Below are positions 35,626 through 44,713 of a stretch of DNA of 64,000 bases, in pieces; positions within the stretch are counted from its first letter, which is position 1; each line of letters begins with the position of its first letter. The stretch covers positions 186,001 to 250,000 of the forward strand of contig JACKPA010000006.1 of NCBI GenBank assembly GCA_024233865.1. The letters are read 5' to 3'. The notes below the pieces were generated by a model. The model saw only the letters and a program-made list of their open reading frames with translations. It was not told where the DNA came from and ran no database searches. A program made the position numbers and the translations under genes. The DNA is from Leptospiraceae bacterium (GTDB lineage Bacteria; Spirochaetota; Leptospiria; Leptospirales; Leptospiraceae).

Positions 35626-36657
35626 TTATATGTCACTCTTGAATTTATACGATTTTTCAATGTTTCCGTTTTTTCCAATAATAGAGACAATTACATTTCC
35701 CTCTCGATAAAATACCAATTTCAAATACTCATCTTTCCGGTAAGGAGTGTCGTTTATAATATTTACGTATTTATCATCCGGTTCATCAATTTGCTTAACT
35801 GATACTCGATAAGAATCGTTTTCTTCGATTTTGTATTCAACTTTCTCATATCCGCTTTTGATTCTATTTTCCGGTTGAAAATAGAATACTTTAAAGAGAT
35901 ACCCTCCACTAGAGTCAATTGTATAAGATGAAACCAAACCATTCTCTCTTCTGTCTTTTGTTAAAACCGTTTCCACAACTTTCCATGTTTTGCTTCTTTT
36001 ATTTAAAGCTGTACTTACAATTGTAAAAGGAATGGTTTTGAATTCGTCTAGCATCCCTTGCTTATCACTTTCAGACTCCTTTTTTCCCGGGTCTTCAGTT
36101 TTTGGAATTTCCGTAACCAAAAGGTAAACTTTTTCACGAGTTGTAATCTTTTTTCCTGCCTCTGGAAACTGCCTTATAACTGTTCCTACCGTTTTTGCAT
36201 CGTCTGCCGGAATATACGTAATCCCGCCGATTTCTAAATTTACGTATGTTTCACCGGAAAGAACTTTATCCAATCTTGCCTTTGCATTATTCAAAAGAAG
36301 TCCCTTTATATCCGGAACAATAACTCGATCCACCCCATCATTAACCGTTATATAAACAATACTACCGGAAGTTATCTTTTTTCCGGGTGAAATAGATTGG
36401 TATAGTATCATGCCATCATTTTTTTCCGGAATTCGTTTAGATTTTAGCCTAACTTTCAATCCTAACCTCATCAATTCATTATGAATATCCATATAGTACC
36501 GTTCTCGTATATCAGGCATTACGATCTTTGCCGTTTTGCTTGTTCTAAGTAGCACAACTAAAAACGCTGCTATAAAAAATACAACAAGACTCATTCCTAT
36601 AAATAAAGCATAACCTACAAAAGGCTTCATTTTTTTTAGAATTTCATTTTTATTCAC
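35626..36657 (-). CDS. PASTA-domain membrane protein
   Basis: The protein has 343 residues. One transmembrane helix (about 15-37) is followed by PASTA repeats (about 40-105, 105-185), each starting at a VPDI/MPDI-like segment and containing GSIVYITV-type strands. A third domain of unknown type follows to the end. No kinase domain is present, unlike PknB. In spirochaetes such proteins probably bind peptidoglycan. The start overlaps the fmt stop by four bases (ATGA), so both are translationally coupled. Confidence 0.82.
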   Translation of the reverse strand: MNKNEILKKMKPFVGYALFIGMSLVVFFIAAFLVVLLRTSKTAKIVMPDIRERYYMDIHNELMRLGLKVRLKSKRIPEKNDGMILYQSISPGKKITSGSIVYITVNDGVDRVIVPDIKGLLLNNAKARLDKVLSGETYVNLEIGGITYIPADDAKTVGTVIRQFPEAGKKITTREKVYLLVTEIPKTEDPGKKESESDKQGMLDEFKTIPFTIVSTALNKRSKTWKVVETVLTKDRRENGLVSSYTIDSSGGYLFKVFYFQPENRIKSGYEKVEYKIEENDSYRVSVKQIDEPDDKYVNIINDTPYRKDEYLKLVFYREGNVIVSIIGKNGNIEKSYKFKSDI

Positions 36658-37601
36658 GTTAATAATTCTCCTTGTTTAGGCTTAAATCCATTTATAAAAT
36701 CTACTGCTCGCATCACATTTTTATTTTCCGGTTGAATTGCTTCCAATAAAATGATATTATTGTCCCCACATTCGACACCCATTGTCCTTTTATCAAGTAA
36801 ATGCAAACTACCAGGGATTTTTAAACTATTTATATTTTCAGTCCCATTCGTATAAATTTTGGCTTTATGTATATTAATCCTCTTTCCTCGATAGGTGCAG
36901 TAGCAAATATTCCAAGGATAAAAAGCTCTTATTTTATTGTAAACAGTTTTGCTATCCCCAGTAAATTCTAATTTTCGATCATTCGCATGGATTTTATGAC
37001 AATTAGTTGCCAAGCTATGCTCTTGAGGAACAGAGGGGAACCTTGAATTATTTGAATTTTGAAGCAGCTTAAGCATTTCTTCGACTCCAATATCAGTTAC
37101 TTTTTCCATCAACGAACTTGAATCATCTTCCAGTGTTATCTCAATTGGAACCTTTGTGATTATATTTCCCGAATCCAATTTTTCCGTAACGTATTGGATT
37201 GTAATTCCGGTTACATCTTTTCCTGCAAGTATGGCGGACTGAACCGGAGATGCTCCCCTAAATTCCGGCAATAAACTTCCGTGCAAATTGATCGTTCCCA
37301 TGGGTGGAAAGTCAAAAATTGCTTTAGGGATAATGGAACCATAAGCAAAAACGATGTTCAAATCAACTGGAAAGGAATTAATTTTTTGAATTGCTTCTTC
37401 CGACTTAATGGAAGTAAATTGTAAAACTTCAAGTCCAAGCTCCAAAGCTAGTTTTTTTACAGGAGGGAATGTTAGCTGTTTTTTCCTTCCTGTTAGTTTG
37501 TCTACATTCGTAACAACATAAGCGATTTCAAATCCGTTCTTATGCAAAGCATCTAATAATTTTGCAGAATGTTCAGGAGTGCCAAAATAACCGATTTTCA
37601 T
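36654..37601 (-). CDS. fmt: methionyl-tRNA formyltransferase
   Basis: Fmt adds the formyl group to initiator Met-tRNA. The catalytic segment NLHGSLLPEFRGASPVQ has the Asn and His of the active site. DSGNII, the following VTEKLD loop and the C-terminal OB-like half (about 205-315) complete the enzyme. At 315 residues it is normal. It is the first gene of a transcript with the PASTA gene and rpe. No deformylase gene is nearby. Confidence 0.93.
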   Translation of the reverse strand: MKIGYFGTPEHSAKLLDALHKNGFEIAYVVTNVDKLTGRKKQLTFPPVKKLALELGLEVLQFTSIKSEEAIQKINSFPVDLNIVFAYGSIIPKAIFDFPPMGTINLHGSLLPEFRGASPVQSAILAGKDVTGITIQYVTEKLDSGNIITKVPIEITLEDDSSSLMEKVTDIGVEEMLKLLQNSNNSRFPSVPQEHSLATNCHKIHANDRKLEFTGDSKTVYNKIRAFYPWNICYCTYRGKRINIHKAKIYTNGTENINSLKIPGSLHLLDKRTMGVECGDNNIILLEAIQPENKNVMRAVDFINGFKPKQGELLT

Positions 37602-37615
37602 TTACTTTGGATTAT

Positions 37616-37651
37616 TTTTTAAATTCGGTTTTATTGACAATTATTAATTGT
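37616..37651 (-). promoter_or_regulatory. possible promoter with operator-like palindrome upstream of fmt
   Basis: A perfect 15-base palindrome (ACAATTATTAATTGT, 37637-37651) overlaps a TTGTCA -35 element on the minus strand (37635-37640). An AATAAT -10-like element follows after about 18 bases (near 37611-37617). A regulator bound there would block the -35 box. Evidence is by eye only; AT-rich DNA produces such palindromes by chance. Confidence 0.3.
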
Positions 37652-37732
37652 AATAATTTTTTTTATAAGCAGTTGACTCTACTTTTTCTAAGACAATTTT
37701 CTGAATTTTTATAAAATTATTCTTACTTTAAA

Positions 37733-38383
37733 TTACCTCACACCAATCAACAGCAATCCGTCACCTGACGGGAATAGAATATTTTCTATATTTTGACTAA
37801 TAATTTTATTCCAAAAATCTTTTATGGCAATGTCCGATGGTTTCAAATTCTCTTCACTTACCTTCATCAAACGACCGTGCCACAAAACGTTATCAAAAAG
37901 CAACCGAACATTGGGATTTATTTTTGAAATAAGTACATCCAAGAGTTCCGGATACACAATTTTATCACAGTCTATAAAAATAAAATCATAAGAGTCTAAT
38001 TCATGAGTTTTGCAATATTCCAAACACTGTGCATGTATAAATCGTATTTCTTGGTTGGGAGCTTTTATTTTAAAAATAAATTGTTCTGCTATTTTTTGAT
38101 CATCTTGATTTCTGTCTATGGTTGTGATTTTCAAAGACTTCTTAGTTGACATCATCCATAATGTAGAATACCCAATTCCCGTACCTAGTTCTAAAATATT
38201 TGTACTATTTGTAATGGAAACCAAATAGGAAAGGATATTCCCGGACATTGGAGATAAGATCGGAATCTGTTTATTTTTGGCGTATTCTTCCACTTCTTTC
38301 ATAATGGAAAAAGGTCTGCTAATTAGGTTTACATCAATATAACTTTCAAGCCCATCTATAAAAATACTACCTTTTTTACTCAT
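37733..38383 (-). CDS. SAM-dependent O-methyltransferase
   Basis: About 216 residues of the caffeoyl-CoA/catechol O-methyltransferase family (PF01596 type): ILELGTGIGYSTLWM is the SAM loop, FIFIDCDK the metal/substrate acidic motif, and LLFDNVLWHGRL a further family segment. The ATG at 38383 overlaps the RNase Z-like gene by four bases, so they are coupled. An earlier start at 38392 is in the same frame but less likely. Substrate unknown. Confidence 0.85.
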   Translation of the reverse strand: MSKKGSIFIDGLESYIDVNLISRPFSIMKEVEEYAKNKQIPILSPMSGNILSYLVSITNSTNILELGTGIGYSTLWMMSTKKSLKITTIDRNQDDQKIAEQFIFKIKAPNQEIRFIHAQCLEYCKTHELDSYDFIFIDCDKIVYPELLDVLISKINPNVRLLFDNVLWHGRLMKVSEENLKPSDIAIKDFWNKIISQNIENILFPSGDGLLLIGVR

Positions 38384-39204
38384 AAAAAACAATGAACCCG
38401 ATCTCGCAAAAAATCCGGAACTTTTTTATATACAATTTCTTTGATATATCTTGCTGAATACCTTTTGGAAAAGTGCATTAATACTAACTTTTCATTTTTA
38501 AAACAGCTTGCATACTGAACTATTTCATCCAAATGAATATGTCCCCAAGATCGTGCGTGAGAGGTGCTTCTAACTTCGTCTATATAAGTACATTCCAAAA
38601 ATAAAATTTTTGATTCCATCACGTCTTTGTTTTGTAAAACGTATTCGATGGTTGTGTCACCGGAAAAGCTTACCATTGGTATATCCAATTCATTGACTAA
38701 ATTTTCACCTTGCATTTTTTTTTGAGCGATATCCCTTCCATCTAGTCCGAGATATTCAGGCTTTAATTTTTTTACGTGTTCATAAATTGTATAGCCCTGA
38801 GAGGGAATTCTGTGATTTGATAAAAGTGCTTTAAAATTGTGGTTGTTGTTTAGAAAAATCGTTTCATTTCCCTGTACAACCTGCAAATTGTATTCGTAAT
38901 CAAAACCTTCTAGTTCCGAAAAAAGCTTAAGTATCTGTTCCAACTTTTCATAAATTTCTCTGTGTACATATATATTAGGAGGACTTAGTTTTCGAAGAGA
39001 TCTCTGAGAAATATAATACGGCACACCTGCAATATGATCTATATGGGCATGAGTTAAAAGAACATTTGGTATATGTATCCTTTCAGGATGAATATAACCA
39101 ATGTCAAACATCAAATTAAATTTTTTCACAATGACACAAGTTCGAATACCACCTTCTGAAATTCCTTCAAACTCTATATCTTTATAAAAAAATCTAACAG
39201 ACAC
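38380..39204 (-). CDS. RNase Z-like metallo-beta-lactamase-fold hydrolase
   Basis: The protein has 274 residues. The zinc motif HAHIDH is followed by an RNase Z-like HRIPSQGY segment, FSGDTT and a late HFSKRYS histidine. These fit the ElaC/RNase Z class that trims tRNA 3' ends, although the protein lacks the long exosite arm of classical RNase Z. Activity on tRNA is probable, not proven. It overlaps its neighbours by four bases downstream and one base upstream, so it is part of a tightly coupled four-gene operon. Confidence 0.8.
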   Translation of the reverse strand: MSVRFFYKDIEFEGISEGGIRTCVIVKKFNLMFDIGYIHPERIHIPNVLLTHAHIDHIAGVPYYISQRSLRKLSPPNIYVHREIYEKLEQILKLFSELEGFDYEYNLQVVQGNETIFLNNNHNFKALLSNHRIPSQGYTIYEHVKKLKPEYLGLDGRDIAQKKMQGENLVNELDIPMVSFSGDTTIEYVLQNKDVMESKILFLECTYIDEVRSTSHARSWGHIHLDEIVQYASCFKNEKLVLMHFSKRYSARYIKEIVYKKVPDFLRDRVHCFL

Positions 39205-40628
39205 TATTTAAATTTTTCCTCTGGGTCAATTACGATATATTTTTTGCTTTTAAATAAAGGTTTCATAGAATCTGCCGGACCAACAATTAGTGTTTTTAAC
39301 TTATGAGACTGAAAATACTTTTTTCCGATATTTCTTATATCTTCTAGAGAAACACCTTGTATTTGGCTCCGATAGTTTTGTAAGTAATCTTTTGGCATTT
39401 CATCTTCATCAAATCGTAATTGATTTTCTGCAATCCGATTGTCATTGGTAAACAAAAATACAAATTGATTTGTTATCGCATTTTTTGCGTCATCAAGCTC
39501 TTTTTGTGTAATATTAATAAAAGTTTTCTCTGACAAGATATCTTTCATTAAGTCATATACCTGCCGAGTAGTTTCATTTTTTGTAAGGGAATAAAAATAA
39601 ACAGAACCATGGCTTTTTTTGAAAATGGGATAGCTAGAAGCGGAATAAGCAAGACCTTTTTCCACCCGAATTTGCTGCATAAAGTAAGAAACAAACCCAC
39701 CGCCACCGATTATGTAATTGAGTAATTGGATTGCGTAAAAGTCTTTGTGGTTATGAGGCGGAAGAACTCCCATCATAACAACCATAGTTTGGTTTACTTT
39801 TTTATCTACAAAACAAATATCATATTTTAAAGAGTTTAAATTCTTTGCTAAAGTAGAATAATCAAGTTCTTCTGTTTTAAGAACCTGTTTGCCAACTTTT
39901 TTGTGAGTGAGGATTTCTGCAAGTTTTAGCTTCAGTTTCTCTTCCTCAAACATTCCGGTAACAACTACAGATTTTTTACTAAAACGAATGCTTTCTTTCC
40001 AAAATTGATAAATATCTCGCCTTTTTATTTTTTGGATTGATTCGATAGAGCCATTATCACCGGCTTTATAATTTCTATAAAGTAATTCGCCACCTTTTCG
40101 AAATCCTAATGACTGAGTATTATCATTTCTTCTTTTGATTTGCTCAATTAGTTTATTTTTAGCTGTTTCAAAAGAACTTTGAGATAAGGTCGGGTATTTG
40201 AATAGCCCTTCAATCAATGACAATATGATATTTTGATCGCGACTTAAAAAAGAAGTTTTTAAAATCAATTTATCATATTCGGAAGATACGTTAAAAGTTG
40301 CTCCATAAGACTCTATTTGGGAAATAAACTTTTCTTCCGGCAATTGCTTAGTTCCACCGTATTTCAACATATAGGCAAGGATTGCCGGTATCTCAACACC
40401 TTTTCCGGAAGTAATCGCTTCTCCACCTTCTATGTGAATTTGAAGGTATGTAATAGGGAAATTTTCCGAATGTTTTGAATAATAAGATATGTCTTCGGTT
40501 AGCTTTTCTTTTTTTATTTCCGGTATGGAAAAGTTAAGTTCTTCTATCCGTATATCTTTTACAAAAGACCCGGATTCTGCTCTTAAATTCAATATTGTCA
40601 TAATAAATAAAATAATAATTTTTTTCAT
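39204..40628 (-). CDS. M16-family peptidase homologue lacking the zinc site
   Basis: The protein has 474 residues with a signal peptide at the N-terminus (about 1-17) and the two-lobed M16 layout (the partner motif region GVEIPAILAYMLKYGGTK). The catalytic HxxEH has become a plain hydrophobic helix, so this subunit is inactive and serves as the partner of the catalytic M16 protein encoded upstream, as alpha-MPP or PqqG-type partners do. Stop and start overlap by four bases, so the two are produced in equal amounts. Location: periplasm or outer surface. Confidence 0.88.
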   Translation of the reverse strand: MKKIIILFIMTILNLRAESGSFVKDIRIEELNFSIPEIKKEKLTEDISYYSKHSENFPITYLQIHIEGGEAITSGKGVEIPAILAYMLKYGGTKQLPEEKFISQIESYGATFNVSSEYDKLILKTSFLSRDQNIILSLIEGLFKYPTLSQSSFETAKNKLIEQIKRRNDNTQSLGFRKGGELLYRNYKAGDNGSIESIQKIKRRDIYQFWKESIRFSKKSVVVTGMFEEEKLKLKLAEILTHKKVGKQVLKTEELDYSTLAKNLNSLKYDICFVDKKVNQTMVVMMGVLPPHNHKDFYAIQLLNYIIGGGGFVSYFMQQIRVEKGLAYSASSYPIFKKSHGSVYFYSLTKNETTRQVYDLMKDILSEKTFINITQKELDDAKNAITNQFVFLFTNDNRIAENQLRFDEDEMPKDYLQNYRSQIQGVSLEDIRNIGKKYFQSHKLKTLIVGPADSMKPLFKSKKYIVIDPEEKFK

Positions 40629-42199
40629 AGGCTAGAACTACTGATTTTTTGCTTAGTTTTTTCTTTTTCTCGAGAGTCGATCAAGTTGGCTATTGTTACA
40701 TTATCTTTTGTAAAATATTCATTAGCAACTCTTTTTATATCTTGGATTGTCACCTTGCTAAACTTATCATAACTGTTAAATAAGTTCTCCCAATCTCCGG
40801 TTACGATTTCATAATACGAAAGGGTATCAGCCAAAGTCGAATTATAGTCAATATCTCGTAAAAAATCCGCTATAATCCTATTTTTTATGATTGTGATTTC
40901 TTCTTCCGTAATCTGTCCTTTTTGCAATTTTTCAATTTCTTCCCATACGATTTCTTCGATTTTCACAGGGTCCGCGTCTGAATTATTTCTGAAGTAGAGC
41001 GTATATAGATTAGAATACCTTTCCCCCGGGTCACCATTCCAACCATCGACACCTAAAACGATTTTTTCCTGCAAAACAAGACGTTTAAACAAACGGCTAT
41101 CCACACCTTTTGTAAGTAAAGCATCAATTACGTCTACCACACTATTATCATAATGTGGAGTAGCCGGTTTGTTCCATCCCATTAACATAATAGGACTATT
41201 TGGATATTTAATACGAACCCTCTTTTCACCCTGGTGAAAAACTTCTTGAACTCTTAAAATAGTTTGGGTATGAGACGGTTTTAAATCAGAGAAATACTTT
41301 TGGACTATGCTTTCCGTTTTGGAAAAATCCTGATCTCCCACTATAGAGATCACCATATTATCCGGAGAATAGTGCTTTTGAAAAAAGTCTTCCGTTTGGT
41401 AAATATCCAAAAATGGAATATTTGAGGCGTAACCTATAACCGGTTTTCGATAAGGCAACTGGTCAAAAGCAAGAGAAATGTATTTTTCCCGTAGGGTGCC
41501 CATGCCTGAATTTTCCACGCGCATCCTTCTTTCTTCCATTATAACTTCTCTTTCCGTGTAATACTCTCGTAAAACAGGGTTTTTCAGCCTGTCGGACTCT
41601 AATCTTGCCCAAACTTCGATACGGTTTGCGGGTAGTTGAATTTGATAATTTGTAACATCATTAGTCGTATAGGCATTAAATCCTACCTGTCCGTGTTGCT
41701 CATAAATGTAGGAATCCTCTGATTTGACAATGTATTTTTTTTGTTGTTCTTGCAAAGATTTCAATTCATCACCTAACCGCTTCATTTTTGAAACCAAATA
41801 AGGTGGGGGATCTTCTTGTTTTTTTTCGTAACTTCGGATTGATAATTTCAGTTCGTCCAATTGATGACCAATTGTTTTGATTTGCTCGCAATAGACTTCT
41901 TCTTCTTTATAGTTTTTTGTTCCGACATTTTTTGTTCCTTTAAATAACATGTGTTCCAAAAGGTGGGCTGTACCTGAAATTTCTGGAATTTCATCCACAG
42001 CTCCTGCTCTAAATTTAGTATAAAATGCCAGGGTAGGTGAATTAGGTCGGTTCATCATAATAAGATTTAACCCGTTATCAAATTTCACCTTTTTTATCTG
42101 AGACTTCAGTCTTTCCTTGACACTTTGGAATATATTATCAGAATATAGATTATTATAACTCAAAATAAGTAACACAATAAATAAGATTTTCTTAAACAA
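40625..42199 (-). CDS. M16-family zinc peptidase (catalytic subunit)
   Basis: The protein has 524 residues with a cleavable N-terminal signal. Zinc motif HLLEH (in GTAHLLEHMLFKGT) is followed by an inserted coiled-coil of about 60 residues before the rest of the catalytic lobe, and the distal Glu lies in the TEREVIMEERRM segment. The second lobe completes the clam-shell. The start codon is a TTG at 42199 with GGAG eight bases upstream; a 17-base palindrome covers both. It works with the inactive homologue encoded next, probably degrading small periplasmic peptides. Confidence 0.9.
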   Translation of the reverse strand: MFKKILFIVLLILSYNNLYSDNIFQSVKERLKSQIKKVKFDNGLNLIMMNRPNSPTLAFYTKFRAGAVDEIPEISGTAHLLEHMLFKGTKNVGTKNYKEEEVYCEQIKTIGHQLDELKLSIRSYEKKQEDPPPYLVSKMKRLGDELKSLQEQQKKYIVKSEDSYIYEQHGQVGFNAYTTNDVTNYQIQLPANRIEVWARLESDRLKNPVLREYYTEREVIMEERRMRVENSGMGTLREKYISLAFDQLPYRKPVIGYASNIPFLDIYQTEDFFQKHYSPDNMVISIVGDQDFSKTESIVQKYFSDLKPSHTQTILRVQEVFHQGEKRVRIKYPNSPIMLMGWNKPATPHYDNSVVDVIDALLTKGVDSRLFKRLVLQEKIVLGVDGWNGDPGERYSNLYTLYFRNNSDADPVKIEEIVWEEIEKLQKGQITEEEITIIKNRIIADFLRDIDYNSTLADTLSYYEIVTGDWENLFNSYDKFSKVTIQDIKRVANEYFTKDNVTIANLIDSREKEKTKQKISSSSL

Positions 42200-42214
42200 T
42201 TGGAGACTCCAATT
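42198..42214 (-). promoter_or_regulatory. palindrome covering the ribosome-binding site of the M16 peptidase gene
   Basis: AATTGGAGACTCCAATT is a perfect 8+1+8 palindrome. In the mRNA it can fold as a seven-base stem with a three-base loop, taking up the GGAG Shine-Dalgarno and the first bases of the TTG start. It may be a translational switch, or a DNA operator just upstream of the gene and shared with the divergent lipoprotein gene at 42250. Both explanations are inference. Confidence 0.45.
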
Positions 42215-42249
42215 TATTTTTATAGACCAATATATTTAATCAATAGAAT

Positions 42250-42921
42250 ATGTCTCTAACAAAAATGTTGTTTCATTCTTACAAACCTTTCCTAGTATTA
42301 TTTTTTGCTATACTATTTTGCAAACCTGCAGATCCGAATTATAGAATAAAACCTCTTCTAAATAACAATTATAACGGATTTATTTCCAGAGATTTTTTCC
42401 AAATAGTTGTTGAAATACCTATAAATCCTTTTTTTGAAAATTCCATTTTAGAAGACAGGCTTTATTGCAAAAAGAGAGCTTATCATATTAGAGACAGCCT
42501 TACACTGCCAATTTTAAAAAATGTGGCAATGCAGAATGAAAAAAACAAAAAAAGGCTAAAAATTCAAGAAAAAAAGTTAAAAGCTTTCCAAAAAAAACAA
42601 GATAACTATACTCCTAAAATTATTCAAGAAGGCTATTCCGAATCCTATGATCCGGAGGAAATAACCCATTCAATGATAGAAAGTAAAAATCCATTACTCA
42701 ATCGAGGAGATTTTTTTTGGTTTCTGGACGGTATGTTTTTGTACAAAGAAGATTATGCCGATCCTAAAAAGTGTGTTTATATTTTTAGGAATATTCAAAA
42801 AGGTTTGTACGGCAAGGTAGAATCGACCATATTAACCCAAGATACGTATACCCAAGAAGTAACTCCTTCAAAAGCAAAAGACCCAAATACAAATACCAAC
42901 TATCCAAATGGAAAAAAATGA
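42250..42921 (+). CDS. putative lipoprotein, coiled-coil rich
   Basis: The protein has 223 residues; N-terminal signal with a Cys after the hydrophobic stretch (LFFAILFC), consistent with a relaxed lipobox. The mature protein holds a Lys/Gln-rich helical segment (about residues 95-125) and a C-terminal Asn/Thr-rich end. No domain recognised. Its stop overlaps the next lipoprotein gene start by four bases, so both are coupled. Confidence 0.6.
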   Translation: MSLTKMLFHSYKPFLVLFFAILFCKPADPNYRIKPLLNNNYNGFISRDFFQIVVEIPINPFFENSILEDRLYCKKRAYHIRDSLTLPILKNVAMQNEKNKKRLKIQEKKLKAFQKKQDNYTPKIIQEGYSESYDPEEITHSMIESKNPLLNRGDFFWFLDGMFLYKEDYADPKKCVYIFRNIQKGLYGKVESTILTQDTYTQEVTPSKAKDPNTNTNYPNGKK

Positions 42922-43544
42922 AAAAAACTTTAAGAATTATTAATGTAAGAAAAATACTAGCATTGAGCTTTTTAATCATAATTTTTATTCAAAACTGTTC
43001 ATCTCGTGAAGGATATATTATCGAAAATAGAAAATTAACATGGGATGACTTTGAAGGCGGTGAACCTTTGTTTGCCTTTTCAACCGTAGCAAGAACAACC
43101 ACTTATCTAAAACTAGCACCTAGCAGACCTTATAAGGTAAAGGCATGGTGTGAATTCGTAAAAGAATCGTCTTTTGTCAAGGAAAAAGTTTTTGATCAAA
43201 ATGATAATGTCGTATATACGTTGTTGGAACACGAACAAGGGCACTATGATATTTGTATTTTATATTCCAGGATACTTAGGAAAAAGATTTCGTCTACTCT
43301 GTTTTCACCTTCCATGAATGATTTAAGAATAGAACTAACGGAAATTTTTCAAGATACTTTCCAAGAGATGAAAGATATGAATATGGAATACGATAATGAT
43401 ACGGGACATGGCCACTATGAAAATGAGGAATTAGTATTTCCTCTAGATAAGCAAAAATATTGGACCAAAAGGATAGCAAGCCTTTTGAATCAATATTGGT
43501 ACTATTCCACGAACAAAGAAATTGACTTGAAATTTGTTAGGTAG
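42918..43544 (+). CDS. DUF922-like lipoprotein with HExxH zinc motif
   Basis: The protein has 208 residues with a lipoprotein signal (FIQNC). The mature part begins LTWDDFEGGEP and has the LLEHEQGHYDI segment, where HEQGH is an HExxH-type zinc site. This combination is seen in the DUF922 family of secreted putative zinc proteases. Catalysis is inferred from the motif. It is co-expressed with the lipoprotein gene in front and stands 12 bases before the phosphotransferase gene. Confidence 0.75.
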   Translation: MKKTLRIINVRKILALSFLIIIFIQNCSSREGYIIENRKLTWDDFEGGEPLFAFSTVARTTTYLKLAPSRPYKVKAWCEFVKESSFVKEKVFDQNDNVVYTLLEHEQGHYDICILYSRILRKKISSTLFSPSMNDLRIELTEIFQDTFQEMKDMNMEYDNDTGHGHYENEELVFPLDKQKYWTKRIASLLNQYWYYSTNKEIDLKFVR

Positions 43545-43556
43545 ATTTAATTTATT

Positions 43557-44537
43557 ATGAATAGTCAATTTCAGTCTGTAATTTTAAACTCAACCGGAGC
43601 AGAAAAACTTTTTGAGCTTGAAGAAATCCAAAGCTTATGGAGTGGTTATGGTAAAATCATACGCTATGGTTTAAAAAATGCAAACTACGATAGCGTTGTT
43701 GTGAAGCACATTAACCTCCAAAAAGATGGCAAAAATTCAAAACGTTTGCAATCCGACCTATCACACCAAAGAAAACTAAAATCCTATAAAGTAGAAATGG
43801 CTTGGTACAAGAATTGGAGTAAACTATGTGATTCAAACTCTCGCGTTCCTCATGTTCTGGCAATGGAGAGTTCTAAAGACGAGATTCTAATTGTACTAGA
43901 AGACTTAGACAACTCAGGATATGCCAAAAGAAAGACTATTCTAACAGATAGTGGTATAAAAGCCTGCTTGAATTGGTTGGCGAACTTCCATTCTACGTTT
44001 ATGGGACAACATTCAAGTGATTTGTGGAAGATTGGCACCTATTGGCACCTTGACACTAGACCTGATGAGCTTAAAGTATTAAAAGATGTGGCTCTAAAAA
44101 GTGCAGCAAAAGGCATAGACAAAAAATTAAATAGTGCACGTTTCAAAACTTTTGTGCATGGTGACGCAAAACTAGCCAATTTCTGTTTTTCTAAGGATGG
44201 TAGGGATGTTGCGGCTGTTGATTTTCAGTACGTTGGTAGCGGATGTGGAATGAAAGATGTAGCCTATTTTATGAGTAGTTGCTTGCACGAAGAAGAATGT
44301 GAGAAAATGGAAACACAACTCTTGGATTATTATTTTGATGTATTAAAAAAAGCTCTAATCAATAAACAAGTTGCGATTGATTTTAATGATTTGGAAGAAG
44401 AATGGCGAGAATTATATCCTTTTGCATGGACTGACTTCTACCGTTTTTTGAAAGGCTGGACTTCCGTCCGTTGGGGAGATAATAGTTACAGTGAAAAATT
44501 AGCAAAACAAGTCATCAAGAGTTTAGGCAATAAGTAG
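43557..44537 (+). CDS. phosphotransferase (ecdysteroid/choline-kinase-like)
   Basis: The protein has 326 residues with a protein-kinase-like fold: the VHGDAKLANF motif (HGDxxxxN) carries the catalytic Asp, followed by VDFQYVG with the metal-binding Asp. The flanking ALEDLDNSGY-type hinge segment (VLEDLDNSGY) is also present. These mark the EcKinase/aminoglycoside phosphotransferase group of small-molecule kinases. The substrate is unknown. Scraps of a second copy of this gene, including its 3' end, occur at 53533-53607, at the other side of the accessory island. Confidence 0.82.
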   Translation: MNSQFQSVILNSTGAEKLFELEEIQSLWSGYGKIIRYGLKNANYDSVVVKHINLQKDGKNSKRLQSDLSHQRKLKSYKVEMAWYKNWSKLCDSNSRVPHVLAMESSKDEILIVLEDLDNSGYAKRKTILTDSGIKACLNWLANFHSTFMGQHSSDLWKIGTYWHLDTRPDELKVLKDVALKSAAKGIDKKLNSARFKTFVHGDAKLANFCFSKDGRDVAAVDFQYVGSGCGMKDVAYFMSSCLHEEECEKMETQLLDYYFDVLKKALINKQVAIDFNDLEEEWRELYPFAWTDFYRFLKGWTSVRWGDNSYSEKLAKQVIKSLGNK

Positions 44538-44545
44538 GAGATCGT

Positions 44546-44655
44546 AGAGGTTGTGTAAAAAGTCAATTTTTGCTCCCTTCGACTACGCTCAGGGAGCATT
44601 TAGACGCTTATCGGACATTGAGCGTAGTCGAAATGCCCCTTATTACACAGCCCTT
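44546..44655. repeat. MITE-like element with inner palindromic repeat, copy 2
   Basis: Outer ends AGAGGTTGTGTAA (44546-44558) and TTACACAGCCCTT (44643-44655) are inverted repeats with the same TGTGTAA as the element after pgi. Inside lies the double hairpin also seen near 16991: GCTCCCT/AGGGAGC (44572-44578 with 44591-44597) and a 13-base inverted repeat TTCGACTACGCTC (44578-44590) with GAGCGTAGTCGAA (44620-44632). It starts eight bases after the phosphotransferase stop. The remaining 58 bases to the next gene hold nothing recognisable. Confidence 0.7.
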
Positions 44656-44713
44656 ACCAAAAAACCAACCGATACAATTATACGTTCATTTCAAGAAATC
44701 ACATTAGGATAAA

